A stretch of DNA of 9,146 nt from Ruminococcaceae bacterium UBA1865 (lineage in GTDB: Bacteria; Bacillota; Clostridia; Oscillospirales; Acutalibacteraceae): NCBI GenBank assembly GCA_002338255.1, contig DDHX01000010.1, positions 16,338 through 25,483 of the forward strand, given 5' to 3'. Shown piece after piece: positions 1 through 5,456 of the stretch. The notes under the pieces are model-generated. The model did not search any database. It was not told where the DNA came from and saw only the letters and a program-made list of their open reading frames with translations. Positions within the stretch are counted from its first letter, which is position 1. Each line of letters begins with the position of its first letter. Both the position numbers and the translations under genes were made by a program.

Positions 1-227
1 ACCGAGCCGATGGCCGAACCATAACCAACTTGGGTAGCATTACCGCCGCCCATGGCGCCGTTTGCGTTGGAGGAACCCGAAAGGGTTTCGTAATAAACAT
101 CCTTGAAAGTAACTCTGGAACTTTTAAAACCGTATGTATTTACGTTTGCAATGTTATTACCGATAACGTCCATTTTTGTTTGGTGTGTTTTAAGGCCTGC
201 GACGCCTGAAAATAATGCTCTTGGCAT
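1..227 (-). CDS. flgE: Flagellar hook protein FlgE (N-terminal part, 3' end outside window)
   Basis: FlgE is the exported subunit that polymerises into the hook, the universal joint between rod and filament. The window holds 75 complete codons from the ATG at 225-227. The start MPRALFSGVAGLKTHQTKMD, followed by VIGNNIANVNTYGFKSSRVT, is the rod/hook D0 signature including the NNIANVNTxGFK motif. FKDVYYETLSG and a Gly/Asn/Ala-rich stretch with GYGSAIGS follow, typical of FlgE D0-D1 sequence in Gram-positives. AGAGGT lies 6 nt before the ATG. FlgG shares the N-terminal motif, but the position after flgD and the segment around residues 40-51 favour FlgE. The ribosome site has a perfect 7-nt complement upstream (300-306). 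Confidence 0.93.
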   Translation of the reverse strand, partial: MPRALFSGVAGLKTHQTKMDVIGNNIANVNTYGFKSSRVTFKDVYYETLSGSSNANGAMGGGNATQVGYGSAIGS

Positions 228-310
228 AATTCTACCTCTTTCTTTTTTTGATTGAAACCGTATGAGCTTATCTGTCAGTCAAAGCTCAATAACTTCCTCA
301 AGAGGTCCAG
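228..310 (-). promoter_or_regulatory. 83-nt flgE leader with hairpin and possible anti-Shine-Dalgarno
   Basis: This is the longest gap in the window. On the transcript strand it holds ACCTCTT (300-306), exactly complementary to AAGAGGT (234-240), which is the flgE ribosome site. Between them lies a 7-bp inverted repeat, TGAGCTT (282-288 read in reverse complement) and AAGCTCA (263-269), with a 12-nt loop. No T-run follows either stem, so an intrinsic terminator is unlikely. No convincing sigma-A or sigma-28 promoter is seen. The structure could modulate hook-protein translation or mark an mRNA processing or stability site; that function is inference. Confidence 0.45.
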
Positions 311-718
311 TTATAGTATTACGGCTCCGTCAATATTCGTAAACACGTTCGCAGTCATTTCTTGACCGCTCATAGTTGTAACAACTGTACTGCTGGGCAC
401 GTTAACAATGAAAGCAGTCTGTCCGTTCAAAATCAGCGCATCCTTAATCCCTTTCGATTTGGCCTTTTCAACAGCGCTGTTGATTTGAGAAATCAGCTGC
501 GGAGAAACCTGTATTTGCCTTGAATCCAAGCGCTGAAGTGCGTGCTTTGAAAATGTCAGCGGCTGGCTTTTTTGAATATTTTGCTGTAAAAGCTGTGCAA
601 ATTCACTGTTGCTTTTATCCGCTCCGATTTTTTGCTTTGCATCCGTTGTGAGCGGAGTAACCGCATAATTCGGATTGACCAAAGCGGAATAATTTTTTTG
701 AAATTGAATATCATCCAT
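311..718 (-). CDS. Flagellar operon protein of unknown function (TIGR02530-like)
   Basis: This 135-residue protein resembles a small conserved family found in flagellar operons of Firmicutes, which I recognise as TIGR02530 / putative motility protein. Its biochemical role is not established to my knowledge. Residues 1 to about 53 are variable and polar. The conserved block starts FSKHALQRLDSRQI (about 56-69), continues with a helix containing AVEKAKSKGIKDALIL (82-97) and AFIVNVPSSTVVTTM (about 102-116), and ends FTNIDGAVIL at the C-terminus. No signal peptide or membrane segment is visible. AGGAG 8 nt before the ATG supports the start. It lies between flgD and flgE, which suggests a role in hook assembly, for example export support or capping; that role is inferred from position only. 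Confidence 0.85.
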   Translation of the reverse strand: MDDIQFQKNYSALVNPNYAVTPLTTDAKQKIGADKSNSEFAQLLQQNIQKSQPLTFSKHALQRLDSRQIQVSPQLISQINSAVEKAKSKGIKDALILNGQTAFIVNVPSSTVVTTMSGQEMTANVFTNIDGAVIL

Positions 719-760
719 GACTGTGCTCCTAACTGTAAAACGACCGATCCCTGCGGAAGA

Positions 761-1330
761 TTATGCCTTTGTTGTATTTTCCGGTACACCGGGTGTGTAT
801 GCGTTTGTCGCTGCTGGATCTGTTGTGCTTGCAGCACCTGCATCTGTTCCACTTGTTGCGGCTGGAGTGGAAGTTTTAGCAGAATCACTGGTAACCTCCA
901 TAACAGAAGATAAATCATATTTTTTATCATTTACCGTTACAGTACAATTACCAGATGCAAAATTTGTGTTTGTAACTACTCCCTGTGCTTCCACATATTT
1001 TCCATTTTCATCGTAGGAAGCAACCGTAACGTTTTTTCCGACGAGTGATGCGCCGTATTGTGCGTATGAAATTTGAGTGAGTGTTTCAATTGCATCTAAC
1101 TGGGATTTACCGCTCTGAGAAAGTTCTGTCATTGCCTGTAAGGAAGAAAACTGTGCAAGCTGTGAAATATACTGCGTATTGTCTGTTGGATTCATCACAT
1201 CCTGATTTGCCATTTGTGCTGAAAGTAATTTAAGAAAATCCTGAGAGCTGACTGCCGACTTTGAAGTGTTGCTGGTCGTAGTATCAGTAGATGAACCTAC
1301 TCCATAGGAATTAATTTGATTGGTTGTCAA
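761..1330 (-). CDS. flgD: Hook assembly (scaffolding/capping) protein FlgD, short form
   Basis: FlgD forms the temporary cap at the tip of the growing hook and promotes FlgE polymerisation. The product has 189 residues, shorter than proteobacterial FlgD but like many Firmicute versions. The conserved N-terminal cap region is clear: SSQDFLKLLSAQMANQDVMN at about 28-47, then PTDNTQYISQLAQFSSLQAM at 48-67. A small beta domain follows (LVGKNVTVASYDENGKYVEA near 97-116 and VTVNDKKYDLSSVMEV near 130-145). The last 40 or so residues are Ala/Thr/Ser/Gly-rich and look disordered; no Ig-like domain is apparent. The start is TTG, with AAAGGAG 8 nt upstream embedded in a perfect hairpin (1332-1346). The gene lies 23 nt after fliK. 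Confidence 0.93.
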   Translation of the reverse strand: MTTNQINSYGVGSSTDTTTSNTSKSAVSSQDFLKLLSAQMANQDVMNPTDNTQYISQLAQFSSLQAMTELSQSGKSQLDAIETLTQISYAQYGASLVGKNVTVASYDENGKYVEAQGVVTNTNFASGNCTVTVNDKKYDLSSVMEVTSDSAKTSTPAATSGTDAGAASTTDPAATNAYTPGVPENTTKA

Positions 1331-1331
1331 T

Positions 1332-1346
1332 GAAAGGGCTCCTTTC
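1332..1346 (-). promoter_or_regulatory. Hairpin enclosing the flgD Shine-Dalgarno
   Basis: The minus-strand sequence is GAAAGG-AGC-CCTTTC, a perfect 6-bp stem with a 3-nt loop, ending one base before the TTG start of flgD. The Shine-Dalgarno AAAGGAG occupies the 5' arm and loop, so folding would hide it. The inverted repeat is read directly from the sequence; a regulatory effect (low or coupled translation of flgD) is inference. It is not followed by a T-run and is not a terminator. Confidence 0.6.
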
Positions 1347-1353
1347 TGTTGAA

Positions 1354-2808
1354 TTACACGGAATAAGCTTGCTGCCTAAGCTGCTGCATTACGGTAAGAA
1401 AATCACCCGTAGTAATATCACTGTCCTGCGAATTGAGGTATGAACTTATGTTTCGATGCTGCTGCTGTTTTTCTTGCTGCTGCTGTTGCTGCGACTGCGA
1501 TTGACTTGACTGGTCTTGCTGCTGATACCACAGCTTGTCCGGTGCCGGTTCCAAAACCCTTACAGGCTGATCAACAGTAGATTGAAGCACTGATTTAATC
1601 TGATCACTGCTTGCCATCAGCATACTTTGCGTTTTGGGGTTTGCAGCCGCAATTTCGACCGTGAGCAGACCGCCCTGCATTGACAGCTTAACGGATACTT
1701 TTCCTAAATTTTGCGGATGAAGTTCCATTTGAAACTGTGGGTTTCCCGCCTTGTAATTGACTGCAATCTGATCAGTAATTTGGCTGAAAGCAGTTTTAGC
1801 AGAATCGGACGATGCATCAGAAACCTTAATGATGACGTTTCCGTTTTGGAATAAGTCAGTAAAGCGCGCGGAACTTTGATTCTGATTGGCTGCAGCCTGA
1901 ACCGGTATTTTTGTTTTTTCGTCTGTCGGTAAAGCAGTCTGTATCTGAGCAGTGGAAATTGACTTGGAATCTGAGCCGACAGTTTGTTTCGTTGGTACGA
2001 CCGTTGGTACGACCGCTGGTACAACCACTGGTGCAACTGTTGGAATGACCGTTGAGATCAACTTTTGTACGTTAGCCTGACCGGTTGAAGCAATTGGCTC
2101 TGAAACAGAATCAGCAGGTAGCTTTGTTTGTTCGTCCGTCTGTGTAAGGTTCTGCTGTACAGGGCTGATGTCCTGCGGCGAAACTTGAATCGTTTTTGAT
2201 TGAATTGTCACAGGCAAAGGTGAATTCGTTTCCGCAGATGCCTTCGTTTCACCCTGTACCAAGTCAGGGATAGCCGAATTGACTTGCTGCTCTGAAGAAT
2301 TTTTCATGGTAGCTGCCGGAGTTTGCTGCACCGCCGAAAAAATTTTACCTTGCTGTTCATCGGCTGTTTTTTCAGGAATAATTGTTTTCGCCGGAATAAT
2401 TGTTTTCGCCGGAATGACTGCTCCCTGTATTAAACCAACTTGTTGTTTTCCTGCTGATACTTCCGCGGTTTGCCCGGGTGCTTCAACTGCCTGTAATACG
2501 GGAAGCTGCGGTACACTAAGAACATCTTTGGAAGCGGGCTGTGCCGGCACGTTCACCGGTTGGAGCATTGCGGCCAAAGCCGAAGCATCGGTTCCCGCGG
2601 GAATGGTGAGTAAATTGGTTTGTTGATCCGTAGCTTTGTCATCCTTCGCTTTTGGGTCCGGTGAATTCGTTTGTTTTGTATCCTTGCTGTTCAGTGCACT
2701 AACTGTTTTTTTCAACAATATTTGAAATCCGCCGGTGTTTTCATTGGACTGAGAAAGCTGTGCCGGCGTTTGCTGCGGCGCCGGAGTTTGATTGATTTGC
2801 TGTATCAC
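1354..2808 (-). CDS. fliK: Flagellar hook-length control protein FliK
   Basis: FliK is secreted during hook growth, measures hook length and then switches the export gate from hook-type to filament-type substrates. From the GTG at 2806-2808 it has 484 residues. Residues 1 to about 335 are a low-complexity Gln/Pro/Thr/Val/Ser-rich ruler region with tandem repeats (PAKTII twice near 133-144, VVPx units near 254-273). The conserved C-terminal switch domain spans about 345-420, with FQMELHPQNLGKVSVKL and then GGLLTVEIAAANPKTQSML. A Gln-rich linker (about 429-450) precedes a final helix ending LRQQAYSV. An upstream in-frame ATG (2824-2826) is rejected because it lies at the edge of the strong AAGGAGG that serves the GTG. 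Sequence outside the C-terminal domain is poorly conserved in this family, so identity rests on that domain and on position. Confidence 0.93.
   Translation of the reverse strand: MIQQINQTPAPQQTPAQLSQSNENTGGFQILLKKTVSALNSKDTKQTNSPDPKAKDDKATDQQTNLLTIPAGTDASALAAMLQPVNVPAQPASKDVLSVPQLPVLQAVEAPGQTAEVSAGKQQVGLIQGAVIPAKTIIPAKTIIPEKTADEQQGKIFSAVQQTPAATMKNSSEQQVNSAIPDLVQGETKASAETNSPLPVTIQSKTIQVSPQDISPVQQNLTQTDEQTKLPADSVSEPIASTGQANVQKLISTVIPTVAPVVVPAVVPTVVPTKQTVGSDSKSISTAQIQTALPTDEKTKIPVQAAANQNQSSARFTDLFQNGNVIIKVSDASSDSAKTAFSQITDQIAVNYKAGNPQFQMELHPQNLGKVSVKLSMQGGLLTVEIAAANPKTQSMLMASSDQIKSVLQSTVDQPVRVLEPAPDKLWYQQQDQSSQSQSQQQQQQEKQQQHRNISSYLNSQDSDITTGDFLTVMQQLRQQAYSV
1459..1524 (-). repeat. Gln-rich codon tract in fliK
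   Basis: A run of CAG/CAA codons interrupted by Ser, Asp, Lys and Glu encodes a Gln/Ser-rich linker (about residues 429-450) between the conserved FliK switch domain and the last conserved-looking helix. The triplet-repeat nature makes it prone to in-frame length change. Confidence 0.8.
1991..2050 (-). repeat. 12-bp tandem repeat (five copies) in fliK
   Basis: Plus-strand units are gttggtacgacc twice (identical), then gctggtacaacc, actggtgcaact and gttggaatgacc, with increasing divergence. Each unit is four codons and encodes a VVPx/VxPT-type step (residues about 254-273 of FliK). The repeat is in frame, so gain or loss of units would change the ruler length without a frameshift. Confidence 0.85.
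2375..2410 (-). repeat. 18-bp perfect tandem duplication in fliK
   Basis: Two identical copies of ggaataattgttttcgcc (2375-2392 and 2393-2410) sit end to end, followed by a partial third start (ggaat). They encode the six-residue unit PAKTII in the Pro-rich ruler part of FliK (about residues 133-144). Perfect identity suggests a recent duplication; the unit length keeps the frame. Confidence 0.9.
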
Positions 2809-2814
2809 TATTTT

Positions 2815-2823
2815 CACCTCCTT
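2815..2823 (-). promoter_or_regulatory. fliK ribosome-binding site that sets a GTG start
   Basis: The minus-strand sequence AAGGAGGTG is a near-perfect Shine-Dalgarno, followed by AAAATA and then GTG at 2806-2808. The in-frame ATG at 2824-2826 immediately precedes this motif, so its codons 2-4 would be the Shine-Dalgarno itself. The region upstream of that ATG is A/T-rich with no ribosome site. The GTG is therefore the probable start, and six residues (MKEVKI) of the longest ORF are not translated. Confidence 0.85.
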
Positions 2824-2833
2824 CATTAGAATT

Positions 2834-2857
2834 TTATAAATTAAGGTAAATTTATAA
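2834..2857 (-). other. A/T-only inverted repeat in the fliJ-fliK gap
   Basis: TTATAAATT and AATTTATAA form a perfect 9-bp inverted repeat around a 6-nt loop within the 36+ nt between the fliJ stop and the fliK start. On the transcript the loop reads TACCTT. The stem has no G-C pairs and no following T-tract, so it is not a terminator. It may be only A/T-rich spacer, or a weak structure near the fliK ribosome site. Confidence 0.4.
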
Positions 2858-2862
2858 TCCTA

Positions 2863-3306
2863 TTAGCCTGCTGAGCTGCGTACTTGGTTGACATATTCAT
2901 CCATCGCAAGCTCATCACTTTTTTGCTTGTTTTTCAAATATTCATCCAACTGTTTATCTCTGAGTTTTTCCAGCCCGGAAATTTCACTGTTCGCCAAAAC
3001 AATATCTGCTCTTTTTTGAGCTATGACTTCAAGCAACTGTCTTTTATCTTCAATATATTTTTGTATTTTTTGATTCAGCGTATTAAAATACGTTTTATAA
3101 ATCGAAATATCATTTGAATTCAACCCAATCTGCATTTCTTCAACCATTTTTCGGTTTGTATCGATAAATTTATTGTTCAAGTCATCAATTTCTTTTTCCA
3201 GTTCGCTTAGTTGCATCTGAAATAAAGCTAATTCATTTAACTTGACATTAAGAATTTGTTGTTTGAAACTAAGCACTTTTTCAAGTGAAAACGTAAATTT
3301 TTTCAT
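2863..3306 (-). CDS. fliJ: Flagellar export protein FliJ
   Basis: FliJ is the central-stalk-like coiled coil of the export ATPase. It sits in the FliI hexamer pore, contacts FlhA and escorts empty chaperones. The 147 residues match the family. The start MKKFTFSLEKVLSFKQQ is the classic FliJ N-terminus, and nearly the whole protein is heptad-like and charged. The C-terminal half holds SEISGLEKLRDKQLDEYL at about 107-124 and a final DEYVNQ near 136-141, both typical positions for this family. AGAGG, about 6 nt before the ATG, overlaps the fliI stop codon, so the gene is coupled to fliI. In Bacillus a MotE/YlxF gene follows fliJ; here fliK follows directly after a short gap. Confidence 0.94.
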   Translation of the reverse strand: MKKFTFSLEKVLSFKQQILNVKLNELALFQMQLSELEKEIDDLNNKFIDTNRKMVEEMQIGLNSNDISIYKTYFNTLNQKIQKYIEDKRQLLEVIAQKRADIVLANSEISGLEKLRDKQLDEYLKNKQKSDELAMDEYVNQVRSSAG

Positions 3307-3314
3307 AGCAACCT

Positions 3315-4628
3315 CTATAATTCTTCCATCATATTTAAAATATCTTCAAAAGAAAAGCTTTCATTGACTTTCTGGCATAAAAACGCATTGATTGAATCTA
3401 TTTTCTTAACCGCCTCGTCGAGTTTATGGTTCATACCTGGTTTATACGCGCCGATTGAAATCAAATCATAGTTTTGATAATATACTGAAAGCAAGTCCCT
3501 TACTTTTGACGCCGCCTGTTTGTGCTCATCGGTAACAATGTCGTTCATCAGTCTGGAAATACTCGCATTGACATCAATAGCGGGATAGTGACTTTTATGA
3601 GCCAATGAACGCGTCAAAACAATATGGCCGTCTATAATACCTCTGACTGTATCAGAAATGGGTTCATTGGTATCATCCCCCTCAACCAGCACAGTGTAAA
3701 TTCCGGTAATGGAACCTTCTTTGAAATTCCCGCTCCGTTCAAGGAGTTTCGGCAGCTCTGAGTAAATGGAAGGCGTATAGCCCCTTGCAATCGGGGGTTC
3801 CCCAGTAGCTAAGCCAATTTCTCTTTGCGCCATTGCAAACCGGGTCAGGGAGTCCATCATGAGCAGAACATCTTTACCCTGATCCTTAAAATACTCGGCG
3901 ATTGCCGTTGCGACTGTCGCACATTTTACGCGATACATCGCAGGCTGGTCAGAAGTTGCTACAACCAATACCGAGCGCGCCAACCCCTCTTTTCCCAAGT
4001 CCTTTTCGATGAACTCTGTGACTTCACGGCCTCTTTCTCCGACAAGCGCGATTACATTAATATCCGTTTTGACATTTTTCGCAATCATTCCCATTAAAGT
4101 GCTTTTACCAACGCCGCTACCGGCAAAAATGCCCATTCTCTGACCTTTGCCAATTGTCATCATACCGTCAATCGCTTTCACGCCAAAGCTCAGTCGAGTG
4201 CTGATTCTCGGCCTATCCAATGGATTTGTGTGATCAGAGTCAACATTGTAATATTCCTTAACGTCAAAGTCACCTAACCCATCCATCGGCTGACCGGTGG
4301 CGTCAATCGTTCTTCCCACCAAAAAATCTCCAACCGGAACACGAAGTTTGCACCCGGTGGAACGAACCAAGCTACCAAGGCCAATTCCTTTAATGTCGCC
4401 ATAAGCCATGAGCAGGATATTTCCATCTTTAAACCCCACTACCTCAGCTGTAATTGTTTTTTCATCATTTGAATTACGGATGACACAAATATCCCCTACA
4501 TTTGCGCTAAGCCCTGTAGTCTCAATCATCATGCCGACGATGTTTTTGACCTTACCCATGTAACAGAGCGGATTCAATTTTTCTAAAACATCGTGTGCAT
4601 TTTGAAAATTCAATGTCTTACGCTCCAT
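3315..4628 (-). CDS. fliI: Flagellum-specific export ATPase FliI
   Basis: FliI is the hexameric ATPase of the flagellar type III export apparatus, related to F1-beta, and hydrolyses ATP to help unload export substrates at the gate. From the ATG at 4628 it has 437 residues, the family norm. Seen in order (this numbering): a beta-barrel N-terminal domain, GRTIDATGQPMDGLG at about 105-119, Walker A GSGVGKST at about 170-177, GERGREVTEF with the presumed catalytic Glu near 202, and Walker B VLLMMDSLTRFA ending in Asp near 259. The C-terminal domain ends DILNMMEEL. The start is uncertain: an in-frame TTG at 4653-4655 directly abuts the fliH stop and would add 9 residues. Neither start has a clear Shine-Dalgarno, so reinitiation after fliH is likely. 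The ATG is preferred because the resulting N-terminus fits the family. Confidence 0.97.
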   Translation of the reverse strand: MERKTLNFQNAHDVLEKLNPLCYMGKVKNIVGMMIETTGLSANVGDICVIRNSNDEKTITAEVVGFKDGNILLMAYGDIKGIGLGSLVRSTGCKLRVPVGDFLVGRTIDATGQPMDGLGDFDVKEYYNVDSDHTNPLDRPRISTRLSFGVKAIDGMMTIGKGQRMGIFAGSGVGKSTLMGMIAKNVKTDINVIALVGERGREVTEFIEKDLGKEGLARSVLVVATSDQPAMYRVKCATVATAIAEYFKDQGKDVLLMMDSLTRFAMAQREIGLATGEPPIARGYTPSIYSELPKLLERSGNFKEGSITGIYTVLVEGDDTNEPISDTVRGIIDGHIVLTRSLAHKSHYPAIDVNASISRLMNDIVTDEHKQAASKVRDLLSVYYQNYDLISIGAYKPGMNHKLDEAVKKIDSINAFLCQKVNESFSFEDILNMMEEL

Positions 4629-4655
4629 TACTTTAGATTTTGACAAATTTTGCAA

Positions 4656-5456
4656 TTAAGTCAACGCTTGTTCAATTTTAGTCATCTGCGTATCTACTCC
4701 GGCATCAATCACTCGGTCAGGCATATCAATTTTGCAATCGCCGTCATTCATATTGGGTGAAACTTCTATTTTAACATTATCCGAAATTTCCCGCAGTGCC
4801 TGAATAATAGAATTGTCCGCATTAACAAGTATTGATTTTGTGTTTTTGGAAACGAATATTTTTAAATAGCTTTGATTCGTGTAAGAGTCCACCGCATTTT
4901 GAATGATTGACTGCATTGCTTGTGTATCTATGCTCAATTCTTTTTTGATCACTTTCTCTGCAATTGCAAACGCTAATTTTTTAATGTCACCCTCAAATTT
5001 TTGGAGAATTTCAGTTTTCAGCGTTTCAACCGTTTCGAGCATGTCTGTCAGTTCCTTCAAGGTGGCTTCGTTTTCTTCTTCTGCCTTTTTAACGCCCTGC
5101 TCATAGCCGTCCTTGTAACCCAATTCGATGCCACCTTTTTGGCCTTCACTCAAGCCCTTTTGGTAACCTTCTTGGTGGCTTTGAGCCCAAACCTGAGCCG
5201 CTTCCTCATTCATTCGCTGCGTAGTTTCTTTGACTTTGTTCATACTGTAGTTTTGAGCAGCTTCCATAAGCTTCTGCGCCTCTTGATGCGCCTTGTCGAC
5301 GATGATCTGATCATCCTGTGCTTTCTTGAGCTCTTCGTCCTGTTCCCACAAGTGGCCATTCACAGTCCTTGATGATCTATTGTTGGCAGGAAAGGCTGTC
5401 CCATTTTTAATAGAGACATATTCAGAAGCCTTGATGATATTAGGCAATGACCTCAT
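4656..5456 (-). CDS. fliH: Flagellar assembly protein FliH (export ATPase stator/regulator)
   Basis: FliH dimerises, binds the FliI ATPase and links the FliHIJ complex to the C ring. It resembles the peripheral stalk of rotary ATPases. The 266-residue protein starts MRSLPNIIKASEYV, the usual Firmicute FliH beginning. Residues about 40-95 are a charged coiled coil. Residues 97-121 carry the characteristic glycine repeat GYQKG, LSEGQKGG, ELGYKDGYEQG (GxxxG-type packing). A second coiled coil follows, then the globular C-terminal domain with FAIAEKVIKKEL at about 163-174 and DGDCKIDMPDRVIDAGVDTQ near 238-257, matching the FliH/YscL family end. The start lies inside the end of fliG (17-nt overlap), with purine-rich AAGGGCGGGAAGG immediately upstream. 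The stop TAA is directly adjacent to the fliI start region. Confidence 0.96.
   Translation of the reverse strand: MRSLPNIIKASEYVSIKNGTAFPANNRSSRTVNGHLWEQDEELKKAQDDQIIVDKAHQEAQKLMEAAQNYSMNKVKETTQRMNEEAAQVWAQSHQEGYQKGLSEGQKGGIELGYKDGYEQGVKKAEEENEATLKELTDMLETVETLKTEILQKFEGDIKKLAFAIAEKVIKKELSIDTQAMQSIIQNAVDSYTNQSYLKIFVSKNTKSILVNADNSIIQALREISDNVKIEVSPNMNDGDCKIDMPDRVIDAGVDTQMTKIEQALT

Noticed and set aside
263..288. Possible intrinsic terminator before flgE
   Set aside because: The 7-bp stem has a 12-nt loop and is followed on the transcript strand by A-rich sequence without a T-run, so termination is unlikely.
240..305. Possible internal promoter before flgE (TTGACT-like element)
   Set aside because: No fitting -10 box lies at 16-18 nt spacing, and no TAAA plus GCCGATAT-like sigma-28 pair is present.
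632..1016. Two plus-strand ORFs opposite flgD and the start of the unknown gene
   Set aside because: Their compositions (Cys-rich or Val/Ala-rich) mirror the Ala/Thr-rich tail of flgD on the other strand. flgD and the small gene explain the region.
1704..2036. Minus-strand 110-codon ORF inside fliK in another frame
   Set aside because: Its Tyr/Gln/Arg/Ser repeats come from reading the fliK 12-bp repeats out of frame. The FliK frame has the conserved domain.
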